From NCBI RefSeq assembly GCF_003284925.1, contig NZ_QMEX01000010.1:1-64000 (forward strand): 64,000 bases of DNA. Direction: 5' to 3'. Under the pieces are notes generated by a model that saw only the letters and a program-made list of their open reading frames with translations, did no database searches and was not told the DNA's origin. The position numbers were made by a program, and so were the translations under genes. Origin of the DNA: Mycolicibacter senuensis (lineage in GTDB: Bacteria > Actinomycetota > Actinomycetes > Mycobacteriales > Mycobacteriaceae). Positions 34,864 through 43,367 of the stretch are shown piece by piece (position 1 is the stretch's first letter; each line of letters opens with the position of its first letter).

Positions 34864-35892
34864 TCAGTCGGTGTCGCTGCATCGGCCCTCCTCCGCTTTG
34901 ATCCAGGGGAACACCGCCGTCCGGCCCTGGGTGTCGCTGACCCGGACCTGCACCGCGCAGATGTAGTACTGGATGAATCCGCCGTAGGCGCCGAGCCGGA
35001 TGGCCTTGCGGTAGTTCTCCGGCGCCTTCTGTAGCGACATGTCCAGACCGGCCAGGTCGGCGTTGATCGCGGTGGTCAACCGATCGACCTGGGTGATCGT
35101 GTTGGTCAGTGGATCGCGGGCGTTGCCGAGCAGATCGGCCAGCGATGCGGTGCCGCGGTCCAGAGCCGTCACCGCGGTCCCGATCGGGTCGCGGTCGGCT
35201 GCCAAGCCGGCGACCAGCTTGCTCAGTCGATCGATCGCCCCGGAAAACCGCTTGTCGCCGTTGGACAAGGTGGCCAGCGTGGCGCGCAGTTGGTCGATCA
35301 GGGACTCGATCACCTGGTTGTTGTCCGCCAGGGAGTTCGAGAACGACGATGTCCGAGACATCAGTGAGTCGATGGTGCCGCCCTGGCCCTGCATGATCTG
35401 GATCAGCGATGCGGTGAGCGAGTTGACGTCCTGTGGGTTCAGTCCGCGGATCACCGGCTTGAGGCCGTTGAGCAGTAGGTCCAGATCCAGTGCGGGCGCG
35501 GTGCGCTCCAGCGGGATCTCCGAGCCGGCCGGCAACAGCCGGGTCGAGCCGGGCCCGTCCGTCAGTTCCAGGTAGCGGTCGCCGACCAGATTCAAGTAGC
35601 GCACCGAGGCCTGAGTGCCGGTGGTGAGCGAAATGTTGCGGTCAGCCTGGAATTTCACCAGCACCGTGCCGTCCGGGCGCAGCGCGACGCGACCGACGGT
35701 GCCGACCCGAACGCCGGCGACCCGCACGCTGTCCCCGGCTTTCAGCCGGGAGGCGTCGGAGAAGACCGCCTGGTAGCCCGCCGTCGGGCCGGTCCGGACC
35801 TCGGCGAAGATCGCGAACAGAAAGATCGTGGCCAGCACCATCACCGCGGCGTAGATCCCGAATTTGAGCAGTGGCCCCATGTCGCGTCTCAT
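34864..35892 (-). CDS. mceB: MceB, Mce-family lipid-transport subunit
   Basis: A 342-residue Mce protein with an N-terminal membrane helix (about 9-29), the MlaD domain (about 35-110: ASRLKAGDSVRVAGVRVGTV) and a helical part to about 300. A pair of Cys near the C-terminus (YYICAVQV and GRCSDTD) is a regular feature of B subunits. It overlaps mceA by four bases. Length agrees with Mce1B/Mce4B. Confidence 0.92.
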   Translation of the reverse strand: MRRDMGPLLKFGIYAAVMVLATIFLFAIFAEVRTGPTAGYQAVFSDASRLKAGDSVRVAGVRVGTVGRVALRPDGTVLVKFQADRNISLTTGTQASVRYLNLVGDRYLELTDGPGSTRLLPAGSEIPLERTAPALDLDLLLNGLKPVIRGLNPQDVNSLTASLIQIMQGQGGTIDSLMSRTSSFSNSLADNNQVIESLIDQLRATLATLSNGDKRFSGAIDRLSKLVAGLAADRDPIGTAVTALDRGTASLADLLGNARDPLTNTITQVDRLTTAINADLAGLDMSLQKAPENYRKAIRLGAYGGFIQYYICAVQVRVSDTQGRTAVFPWIKAEEGRCSDTD

Positions 35893-37190
35893 CCGGGCAT
35901 CCCCACCTGGGCGCTGTTGCGGGGCGGTCCGCCGATCGGCCCGAACAGCGCCTGCTTGAGGCCGTCGGAGTTCAGCAGGATGCCTTGGTTGCCGTATTCG
36001 TACGGGTTGGCTCCGACGTCGGCGATCAACGCGGGCACCCGGTATTCGGGCGGTACGTCGGGCAGACCCAGTTCCGTGCAGTAGGAGCGGTCGGAGCGGG
36101 CCGCCACCTTCGGTAGGTGGTCGGGGTAGCGGTAGCGTTCCTTGGCCAGGGTGAAGCTGGCGGTGATGATGATGCCGGGGACGTTGAAGGGCGGGGATTT
36201 GGCGAACGGCACCAAACCGCCGATCGAACAGCCGAGTTCGTCGTTGTATTTGTCCAGCAGTTGAGCGGTCGGCTCCAGCACCCGCGTCAGGTCGGTCAGC
36301 CCCTGCCGGTTCTCGCCCAGTACCTCGTTGCCGGTATCGGCCAGGCCGATGGCGCTCAGCAGGAAGGTGTCCAGGCTGTTGCGTTCGGCCACGATGCTTT
36401 CACTCATGGTGCTGGTGGCGTTGAGCGCAGCGGTGAGATCGGGCGCCGCATCGGCGTAAGACCGGAACACCGGTGGCATCGTGGCGACCTCGTGTTCGAG
36501 GGTGTCCAGGCTGGGCTCAAGCTCTGCCAGTAGCTTGTCGAAGTCGGTCAGCGCCTGACCCAGCTTCTGCCCGCGCCCGTTGAACGCCGTCGAGACGGCG
36601 CTGAGCGTTTCGTTCAGCTTCTTCGGGTCGATCTTGTCCAACACCCGCACCAGCTGTTGGAACACCGTGTTGATCTCGACGGTGACGTGCTCACCGGCCA
36701 GCACCTGACCGGCGTGCAATCTGGTCGCCTCCGGGTCCGGGGGCGCCACCAGCTCGACGGATTTGGCCCCGAACACCGTCGTGGAGGCGATTCGGGCGGT
36801 GACGTTCGCCGGGATCAGCCGCAGCTGGTCGGGTTGCATCTCCAGTCGCAGCACCGCGGTGCCATCCGCCAGCGGCTCGATGGACCCGACCTTGCCCACC
36901 TGGACGCCGCGCAGCTTGACCTTGGCGTCGGGGTACATCACCAGACCGGCGCGCTGGGACAGCACCGTGACCGGCACCGTGCGGGTGAAGCTGCCGCGGA
37001 ACAGCGCGATCGGCAGCGCGACGAGCGCCGCGATCGTCAGGACCGTCAGCAGCCCGATCATCGGCCGCACATAGGCCGGCGACTCTCGCCGCCGGCCGGT
37101 GGGCCGATGCCGCCCTGCCGCATCCCCCCGTTGGGTCTGCTCGCCGTCTTCCCGGTCCAGCGGTGGATCGGCGGTCGCCCCCAGCACCAT
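35889..37190 (-). CDS. mceA: MceA, Mce-family lipid-transport subunit
   Basis: A 433-residue Mce protein. A charged N-terminal region (1-42) precedes the membrane helix (about 44-64). The MlaD domain (about 70-150: LVMYPDAKVKLRGVQVGKVG) and helical segment follow, and the C-terminal part carries Cys in ELGCSIGG and SYCTELG, typical of A subunits. mceA normally follows yrbEA and yrbEB permease genes; here the preceding gene on the same strand is a thiolase 63 bases away, with a strong palindrome between them. The permease must come from elsewhere. Confidence 0.92.
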   Translation of the reverse strand: MVLGATADPPLDREDGEQTQRGDAAGRHRPTGRRRESPAYVRPMIGLLTVLTIAALVALPIALFRGSFTRTVPVTVLSQRAGLVMYPDAKVKLRGVQVGKVGSIEPLADGTAVLRLEMQPDQLRLIPANVTARIASTTVFGAKSVELVAPPDPEATRLHAGQVLAGEHVTVEINTVFQQLVRVLDKIDPKKLNETLSAVSTAFNGRGQKLGQALTDFDKLLAELEPSLDTLEHEVATMPPVFRSYADAAPDLTAALNATSTMSESIVAERNSLDTFLLSAIGLADTGNEVLGENRQGLTDLTRVLEPTAQLLDKYNDELGCSIGGLVPFAKSPPFNVPGIIITASFTLAKERYRYPDHLPKVAARSDRSYCTELGLPDVPPEYRVPALIADVGANPYEYGNQGILLNSDGLKQALFGPIGGPPRNSAQVGMPG

Positions 37191-37210
37191 TACCGCACCG
37201 CCGCCCGGTT

Positions 37211-37228
37211 ATTGACGGTCACGTCAAT
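37211..37228. promoter_or_regulatory. Palindrome ATTGACG-N4-CGTCAAT before mceA
   Basis: Perfect seven-base arms lie 20 bases upstream of the mceA start, in the 63-base gap after the thiolase. It could be an operator giving the mce genes their own control, or a stem affecting read-through. No second copy was found in the window. Confidence 0.45.
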
Positions 37229-37253
37229 GTGGATGGGAAGCGCCGGCGTGCCG

Positions 37254-38420
37254 CTAAACGCCATCGCCGCCCCCTTCCACGATGGTGACCGCCGCCACCG
37301 CTGTTGGCCCTCCGATGTTGTGCGCCAAGCCGATCCGGGCACCATCGACCTGATTGACCGCTGTCCCGCGCAACTGCTCGAAGAGTTCTACGCACTGTGC
37401 CACACCGGTCGCCCCCGGTGGGTGGCCTTTGGACTTCAAACCACCGCTGGGATTGACCGGCAACGCGCCACCGACACTGGTCACCTCGGCTTCGAGCAAC
37501 TTGTGGGCTTCGAACCGTTCGGCGAAGCCGAGGTCTTCGTAGCTGATCATCTCCACACCGGTGAAATAGTCGTGCACCTCGGCGACATCGATGTCCGACG
37601 GCGTCAGCCCTGCCATGGCGAAGGCCTGCTTGGCGGCGCGCAATGTCGCCGGAAACGTCGTCATGTCGCGTTTGTGCTGATGCATCACCGCGTCCAGACC
37701 CAGCCCCACCCCGCGGATCCACACCGGCCGATCGGTGAAGCGATCCACCACGTCCTCGGCGGCCAGCACCAGGGCGGCGGCGCCGTCGCTCTGCGGGGCG
37801 CAGTCGTACACCCCGAACGGGGAAGCCACCATGGGCGCTTCGAGGGCCTGCTGCATGGTGATCTCGAAACGCAGCCGCGCGCGCGGGTTGCTGGCCCCGT
37901 GCCGGTGGTTCTTCACCGCCACCATCGCCAGGTGCTCGCGGGTAGCGGGCGACTCGTGCAGGTAGCGCCGTACGTGCAGGGCGAAACCGGCCGGCGCGAC
38001 CAACCCGAGCGGGTAGTCCCACGCCATGTCGCGCGCGGTCTCCTCCCAGGCCCAGAGCATGTCCTTGGTGGCGGTCTCCCGCAGCTTGTCGGCACCGATC
38101 ACCAGCGCCACGTCGACCGCCCCGGACGCGACCCCGAACAACGCGTTGCGGACCGCGTCATTGCCGGTGGCGCAGGAGTTCTCCACCCGCGTGACCGGTA
38201 GGTCGGGCAGTCCCAAGGTGTCGGCCAGGATCCCGGACGGAAAGCCGTCGGTGGTGCCCAGCGCCCCGAACCAGGCCGCCTGCACATCGGTTTTGGCCAG
38301 GCCCTTGTCCACGCTGGCGGCACACTCGGCGAAGGCCATCGGCAGCAGGTCCTTGATGCCCAGCGCGAAGTGCTCCCGGAACGGCGTCATCCCGGCGCCG
38401 ACGATGGCTACCCGTTTCAT
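37254..38420 (-). CDS. SCP-x-type thiolase/lipid-transfer protein
   Basis: A 388-residue thiolase-fold protein. The nucleophile is Cys83 in NSCATG and the C-terminal His is in KSKGHPPGATG, but the usual second Cys motif reads HNIGGPT, as in SCP-x-type thiolases of steroid and branched-chain degradation. It should cleave a beta-ketoacyl-CoA. Its start overlaps the OB-fold gene upstream (ATGA), a frequent pairing in which the DUF35/OB protein binds CoA for the thiolase. It is followed by mceA. Confidence 0.88.
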   Translation of the reverse strand: MKRVAIVGAGMTPFREHFALGIKDLLPMAFAECAASVDKGLAKTDVQAAWFGALGTTDGFPSGILADTLGLPDLPVTRVENSCATGNDAVRNALFGVASGAVDVALVIGADKLRETATKDMLWAWEETARDMAWDYPLGLVAPAGFALHVRRYLHESPATREHLAMVAVKNHRHGASNPRARLRFEITMQQALEAPMVASPFGVYDCAPQSDGAAALVLAAEDVVDRFTDRPVWIRGVGLGLDAVMHQHKRDMTTFPATLRAAKQAFAMAGLTPSDIDVAEVHDYFTGVEMISYEDLGFAERFEAHKLLEAEVTSVGGALPVNPSGGLKSKGHPPGATGVAQCVELFEQLRGTAVNQVDGARIGLAHNIGGPTAVAAVTIVEGGGDGV

Positions 38421-39607
38421 GCCACCGCCTCGGGTTGTTCCGACGGGTCGAAGGGCTCGAAGGCGTACCCGTAGTCGGGCACCCCGGAGCGCACCGCGAT
38501 CCGGCGCAGCACCAGCCGGCCCCGGTCACCGATCCAGGCGCTGCCGGCCGGCGCTCCCGTCACCTTCACCAGCGCGCGGACCGCCACGTCATCGAGCTCG
38601 ACGATGACCAGCGAGTAGGGGGTGGTCAGCCCGGGCACCGGGATCTGTACGGTCACCTCGGTATAGACCGTGCCGACGCGGGGCAGCTCCACCAGCTCGT
38701 AGTTGGTGCTCAACGTCGAGTCCTCGCCGACGCGGTAACGCGGCGGGAAGTCGAGTTCGTCGCTGCCCGGGTGTTTGCCCGCCTCCCAGCGGACCTTGGC
38801 TTCGAAGGCACGCTCGTAGGCGGCCAGCGAGATCGGCAGGTCCGCGCCGGGAGTGTGCACCCGCTCGGGGACCGGCCGGGCCGCCGGTTCGTGCCGGTGC
38901 ACCGGCGCCTCGCCTTCGACCACGGTGATCCCGGACAGGTTGGCCTGCTCGGCCGCCAGCAGCGGACCCACCGTCTGCGTCTCGGCCAACACCGCCAGCG
39001 CGAACAGCCCCGAGCTGGCACCGGTGGTCGGTAGCGGAGCGGGTTTACCGGTGCAGAGTTCGACTGCGCGGTCATGTTCCACCCCGGCGAGCATCACCGG
39101 CGTCTCCGCCCAGGCGGCCACCAGCGACGCCACCACGCCCCGCTCGTAGAGCAGCCGCGGGTCGCCGTAGTCGTGCACCACCCCGTCGTTGCGGGTGCGC
39201 ACCGGCAGACTGCGGGCGATACGGGCTGCGGTCCGGATACGCAGGCCGTTCTCCGCGGTGAGCACCGCCGCGGCGCCGGCCGGGTCCAGGTCCACCCCGA
39301 TGATCAGGGTGCGCGGCCGGGCCGAGCTGAGCGCGTCCAGGGCGGCCGGGGCGCCGCCGAGACGCTCGACCACCTCGAGTTCGGGATCGAGGCCCAGGCC
39401 GGCCAGCAACACCGCGGCGTTGCTGCTGTCGGTCAGCGGAAAGTCACGACTGACCACCACCAGGCGCTCCACCGCGCCACCGCCGGTCAACGCCGCACGG
39501 CCGGCCTCGACAGCCAGCGTGATGGCATCCTCGTCGTCACCGATCAGCCGGCGCTGGGGGGTTCCCCAGCACGGCAGATAGGTACCGATCGAAGCTACGT
39601 GCGGCAT
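38417..39607 (-). CDS. HMG-CoA-synthase-like/OB-fold (DUF35) protein
   Basis: A 396-residue protein. The N-terminal two thirds resemble the 3-hydroxy-3-methylglutaryl-CoA synthase/thiolase-like fold (starts VASIGTYLPCWG, a family opening). The last 120 residues are a DUF35 OB-fold domain (SLVIVELDDVAVRALVKV). The zinc-ribbon Cys residues usually preceding the OB domain are missing. It lies between a CoA-transferase and a thiolase and overlaps the thiolase start, so a role as thiolase/aldolase partner in acyl-CoA handling is likely. Confidence 0.78.
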   Translation of the reverse strand: MPHVASIGTYLPCWGTPQRRLIGDDEDAITLAVEAGRAALTGGGAVERLVVVSRDFPLTDSSNAAVLLAGLGLDPELEVVERLGGAPAALDALSSARPRTLIIGVDLDPAGAAAVLTAENGLRIRTAARIARSLPVRTRNDGVVHDYGDPRLLYERGVVASLVAAWAETPVMLAGVEHDRAVELCTGKPAPLPTTGASSGLFALAVLAETQTVGPLLAAEQANLSGITVVEGEAPVHRHEPAARPVPERVHTPGADLPISLAAYERAFEAKVRWEAGKHPGSDELDFPPRYRVGEDSTLSTNYELVELPRVGTVYTEVTVQIPVPGLTTPYSLVIVELDDVAVRALVKVTGAPAGSAWIGDRGRLVLRRIAVRSGVPDYGYAFEPFDPSEQPEAVA

Positions 39608-39615
39608 CGCGTGGC

Positions 39616-40821
39616 CTAGGTGACCGCGCCGGCGGTCTTGAGTTCGATGATGCGGTCCCAGTCCAACCCGAGTTCTTCCAGGATCTCGTCGGTCTGCTCG
39701 GCGAACCCGGGCGCCGGGCCGGCCGCCGGGGCGGCCACGTCGAACTGCACCGGGTTGGCGACCAACTCGAGTTCGCCTGCCTGCACGATGTATTCGTTGG
39801 CACGGATCTGCGCGTCCTGGGCGGCTTGCAAGGTGTCCTGGACCGGCGCCCACGGTCCGGCCAGCGTGGCGAAGCGCTCACTCCACTCGGGCAGCGTCCG
39901 CTTGGACATCGCCTCGCGCAGGATTTCCACCGCCGCCGGGGTGTGCTCGGCGAACGACTGCGCGGTGGCGAACCGGGGATCGTCGATGTAGTCGTCGAGT
40001 TCCATGTGTCGGCATACATCCGCCCAGAACTTGGTGGGCTGCATCATGACGAACGAGATGTAGCGCTCGTCGGCGGTCGCGTAGACCCCGACCAGCGGGT
40101 TGATCGGCGAGCCGTGAACCCCGGGCGGCTGTTGGACCAGCCGCTCGCCCAGATGACTGGTCAAGGCGACGGTGTGGCCCATGGCCCACAGGCCGCTGCC
40201 CAGCAGGGACACGTCCACCACCGACGGCTCACCGGTGCGCTCGCGCTTGAACAGTGCCGCCGCGATACCACCGGCCAGATTGGTGCCCGAGATGGTGTCA
40301 CCGTAGGCCGGTCCGGGCGGCGCGATCATGCCCTCGATACCGGGCGGGGTGATGGTCGCGGCGGTGCCGGCGCGACACCAGAAGGCGGTCATGTCGTAGC
40401 CGCCCTTCTCCGATTCGATGCCGCGGGGACCCAGCGCGCTGCCCCGGGCGTAGACGATCTTCGGGTTGACCGCGCGGATGTCGTCGACGTCCATGGCGAA
40501 CTTGCGGCGGTGACCGGGAAGGAAACTAGTGAGGAAAACGTCGGCGCGCTTTGCCAATTCGAGCAGCACCTCGCGGCCCTCGGGCGTCGACACGTCCAGC
40601 CCGATGCTGCGCTTGCCGCGGTTGGCGTGCTCGATGTTGGGGTTGGGGTCGCCCTCCACCCGCAGCATGCCGGTCTGCCGCAGCCCGCGCTGCGGGTCAC
40701 CGGTCACCGCATGCTCGACCTTGATCACCTCGGCGCCCCACTCCGCCAGTACCGCACCGGCCGACGGGACGAACCCGTACATCGCGACCTCCAGGACGCG
40801 GACCCCCTCCAGTGGCCTCAT
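39616..40821 (-). CDS. Class III (CaiB/BaiF) CoA-transferase
   Basis: A 401-residue family III CoA-transferase, normal length. The N-terminal RVLEVAMYGFVPSAGAVLA, the NRGKRSIGLDVSTPEG segment (68-83) and the active-site Asp region GGYDMTAFW (about 140-148) are conserved. It transfers CoA to a carboxylic acid and may replace an ATP-dependent acyl-CoA ligase, since no such ligase is in the cluster. It overlaps the aldehyde dehydrogenase upstream (ATGA), which suggests that the acid made there becomes its substrate. Confidence 0.9.
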   Translation of the reverse strand: MRPLEGVRVLEVAMYGFVPSAGAVLAEWGAEVIKVEHAVTGDPQRGLRQTGMLRVEGDPNPNIEHANRGKRSIGLDVSTPEGREVLLELAKRADVFLTSFLPGHRRKFAMDVDDIRAVNPKIVYARGSALGPRGIESEKGGYDMTAFWCRAGTAATITPPGIEGMIAPPGPAYGDTISGTNLAGGIAAALFKRERTGEPSVVDVSLLGSGLWAMGHTVALTSHLGERLVQQPPGVHGSPINPLVGVYATADERYISFVMMQPTKFWADVCRHMELDDYIDDPRFATAQSFAEHTPAAVEILREAMSKRTLPEWSERFATLAGPWAPVQDTLQAAQDAQIRANEYIVQAGELELVANPVQFDVAAPAAGPAPGFAEQTDEILEELGLDWDRIIELKTAGAVT

Positions 40822-42389
40822 TCGGCGGCTCCCACGGGTGCGGCGAAGGTCTTGGACTCCATGAACTCTTCGAGCCCGGCGACGCCCATCTCGCGGCCGA
40901 TGCCGGACTGCTTGTACCCGCCGAACGGCGCGTCCGGGCTGAAGTAGTTGCCGCCGTTGATCGAGAACGTTCCGGTGCGGATCCGGCGCGCCACGGCCAC
41001 CGCCCGGTCCTGGCTGCCGAAGACCGCGCCGGACAGCCCATAGATCGAGTTGTTGGCGATGCGTACCGCGTCGTCGTCATCGTCGTAGCCGATGACCGCC
41101 AGCACCGGCCCGAAGACCTCTTCCTGAGCGATCTCGCTGTCCGGATCGACTCCTGTCAGCAGCGTTGGGGTGTAGAAGAAGCCGGGATCGACCTTCTCGC
41201 CCCCGGTCACCAGGGTGGCGCCCGCGGCCACCGCGCGCTGCACCATGCCGTCGACCTTGTCGCGCTGCTTGGCGCTGATCAGCGGACCCATATACGTCTT
41301 GGGGTCGGTCGGGTCGCCGTAGCGCACATGCGAGAAGTTGGTCTTGATCAGCTCGACGATCTCGTCGTGATGACTGTTGGGCACCAGCAACCGCGACGTC
41401 AGTGCGCAGCCCTGGCCGGCGTGGGTGACCATCGAGAACGAGGCGAAGACCGCGGCCATGTTGAAGTCGGCGTCGTCGAGCACGATCGCCGCCGACTTGC
41501 CGCCCAACTCCAGGAAGACCCGTTTGAGGGTCGCGCTGGCCGCGGCCATGATCGCCCGCCCGGTCGGGGTGGCACCGGTGAAGGTGACCATGTCGACGCC
41601 CGCGTCGGTGGTCAGTGCCGCGCCGACCGCAGGGTCCGACGAACTGAGCACGTTGACCACCCCGGCCGGGATGTCGGTGTGGTTGGCGATCAGCTCGCCG
41701 AGCGCCAGCGTGATCAGCGGGGTGTCCGGAGCGGCCTTGAGCACCACGGTGCACCCGGCGGCCAGCGCGGGGGCCAGCTTCGCCAAGGCCAGCTGGTTGG
41801 GGTAGTTGTAGGCGATGATCGCGGCGACCACGCCGGCGGCCTCTTTCTCAACCCAGCGGTGGTGCAGCATGCCGCGACTCTCGATGTTGCCGAGGTCCTC
41901 GGTCATCGGATAGTCCTTGAGCAGATCGGCGTAGTAGCGCACGATCGCGATCGGCTGGTCCAGCTGCGCGCCCTGGGTCAGCGCCGGGGTGGCGCCGACC
42001 TCGGCGATGGTCAACGCGGCGAATTCGTCGCGGTGCTCGATCAGTGCCCGGTGCAGCTGATCCAGGCAGCGCACCCGCAGCGCGACGTCGGTGGCCCAGT
42101 CGCCGGTGTCGAACGCCCGCCGCGCCGCCTCGACCGCCGCTCCGGCCTGCTCGACACTGGCCTCGGGGGCGTAGCCCAGGACTTGCCCGGTGGCGGGGTT
42201 CAGCGAGGGGTAGGTCCGGTCCGCACCCACCAGCTTGCCGTCGACCAGCAGGTGCCTGGCAGCGACGTGCTCGGCGGCCTGTGCACCGCCGGGACCATCG
42301 GTTTCATTCGGCGGTCCCAGCTTCGGCTCTCCTCCGTCGAGCCTCGCTGAACCGCCAGCGATGGTCGCTGCCGTTTCCTGCGAACCCAT
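40818..42389 (-). CDS. NAD(P)-dependent aldehyde dehydrogenase
   Basis: A 523-residue ALDH with an extra N-terminal tail of about 40 residues. Catalytic features are IIAYNYPNQLAL (Asn), VVLKAAPDTP (Lys), FTGATPTG, FLELGGKSAAIVLDDADF (Glu) and AGQGCALTSR (Cys). It has GGGAGG six bases before its ATG. It is the first gene of the long minus-strand unit leading to the mce genes. A possible GAGAAT-type operator (9 of 12) lies 16 bases upstream, and a better one serves the divergent SDR gene. It should convert an aldehyde to the acid used by the CoA-transferase. Confidence 0.92.
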   Translation of the reverse strand: MGSQETAATIAGGSARLDGGEPKLGPPNETDGPGGAQAAEHVAARHLLVDGKLVGADRTYPSLNPATGQVLGYAPEASVEQAGAAVEAARRAFDTGDWATDVALRVRCLDQLHRALIEHRDEFAALTIAEVGATPALTQGAQLDQPIAIVRYYADLLKDYPMTEDLGNIESRGMLHHRWVEKEAAGVVAAIIAYNYPNQLALAKLAPALAAGCTVVLKAAPDTPLITLALGELIANHTDIPAGVVNVLSSSDPAVGAALTTDAGVDMVTFTGATPTGRAIMAAASATLKRVFLELGGKSAAIVLDDADFNMAAVFASFSMVTHAGQGCALTSRLLVPNSHHDEIVELIKTNFSHVRYGDPTDPKTYMGPLISAKQRDKVDGMVQRAVAAGATLVTGGEKVDPGFFYTPTLLTGVDPDSEIAQEEVFGPVLAVIGYDDDDDAVRIANNSIYGLSGAVFGSQDRAVAVARRIRTGTFSINGGNYFSPDAPFGGYKQSGIGREMGVAGLEEFMESKTFAAPVGAAE

Positions 42390-42404
42390 GCAAGCCTCCC
42401 GCCG

Positions 42405-42419
42405 GGTAACTACATTCTC
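42405..42419. promoter_or_regulatory. Weak GAGAAT-N3-ATTCTC site before the aldehyde dehydrogenase
   Basis: GGTAAC-TAC-ATTCTC matches the motif in 9 of 12 arm positions, with the right arm perfect. It lies 16 bases upstream of the minus-strand start at 42389. Confidence 0.4.
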
Positions 42420-42569
42420 ATGTGCGGCGAATCATACATCTCAAGAGGGAGAACTCAAGCCGGAAATGCGAGCCGTCCGTACCGCAGAACTGCACCACGG
42501 CAAGCCCGCGATACGGCATCATCCCTGTTGAGAGGGGTTTTGCCGGAACCTTGCCAGAAACAGTTGTAC

Positions 42570-42584
42570 GAGAGTACGATTCTC
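42570..42584. promoter_or_regulatory. GAGAAT-N3-ATTCTC site before the SDR gene
   Basis: GAGAGT-ACG-ATTCTC matches the motif in 11 of 12 arm positions and lies 24 bases before the plus-strand GTG at 42608. It belongs to the series also found at 48134, 60701 and 62287. Confidence 0.65.
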
Positions 42585-42607
42585 ACGACTTGAAAAGGAG
42601 ATTCTTT

Positions 42608-43327
42608 GTGGCCGAGACCGACCTCGTGAGAACGGCTGTCGTGACCGGGGGCGCCTCGGGCATCGGCGCGGCGGTGGTGAACCGCTTACGCGCTGCCGGC
42701 CACCGGGTGGCGATCATCGATCTCAAGCCGGGCGATCAGGAGCTGGCTTTCGCCGCCGACGTCACCGATCGCGGCCAGATCGACACCGCGCTGACGCAGA
42801 TCCGCGAACAACTCGGGCCGGTCGGCATCCTGGTCAACGCCGCCGGGCTGGACGGCTTCAAGAAGTTCCACCACATCAGCTTCGAGGATTGGCAGCAGGT
42901 CATCGACGTCAACCTCAACGGCGTCTTCCACACCATCCAGGCGGTGCTGCCCGACATGGTGGCGGCCGGCTGGGGACGCATCGTCAACATCTCCTCGTCG
43001 AGCACCCACTCCGGAGTTCCCTATATGGCGCACTACGTTGCCGCCAAATCCGCGGTGAACGGCCTCACCAAGACGCTGGCCCTGGAATATGGACCCAGCG
43101 GGATCACCGTCAACGCCGTGCCGCCCGGCTTCATCGACACCCCGATGCTGCGCAATGCCGCCAGCCACGGATTCCTCGGCAACATCGATGACAACATCGC
43201 CCGAACCCCGGTGCGCCGCATGGGCAAGCCCGAAGACATCGCGGCAGCGTGCGCCTTCCTGGCATCCGAGGAGGCTGGCTACATCACCGGGCAGATCCTC
43301 GGCGTCAACGGCGGGCGCAACACCTGA
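42608..43327 (+). CDS. SDR-family oxidoreductase
   Basis: A 239-residue classical SDR: TGGASGIG at the N-terminus, NAAG, a Ser in ISSSSTHSGVPYMAHY, and YVAAKSA with the catalytic Tyr and Lys. It resembles 3-oxoacyl-ACP reductase-type and hydroxyacyl-CoA dehydrogenases, so a hydroxyl in ring or side chain is a likely target. The GTG at 42608 follows AAGGAG; an open extension upstream is not needed. A GAGAAT-type operator lies 24 bases before it. It heads the SDR-SDR-ferredoxin-P450 unit. Confidence 0.88.
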   Translation: MAETDLVRTAVVTGGASGIGAAVVNRLRAAGHRVAIIDLKPGDQELAFAADVTDRGQIDTALTQIREQLGPVGILVNAAGLDGFKKFHHISFEDWQQVIDVNLNGVFHTIQAVLPDMVAAGWGRIVNISSSSTHSGVPYMAHYVAAKSAVNGLTKTLALEYGPSGITVNAVPPGFIDTPMLRNAASHGFLGNIDDNIARTPVRRMGKPEDIAAACAFLASEEAGYITGQILGVNGGRNT

Positions 43328-43367
43328 CACTGCCGATACCGACGGTGCATCAACGAAAGGAACAGCT

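Noticed and set aside
39553..39570. GC-rich hairpin GCTGGGG-N4-CCCCAGC near the start of the OB-fold gene
   Set aside because: It lies inside conserved coding sequence and such stems are common by chance at this base composition.
42464..42534. Possible small gene between the divergent aldehyde dehydrogenase and SDR
   Set aside because: Short frame without ribosome-binding site; the stretch is better explained as promoter region carrying the operator sites.
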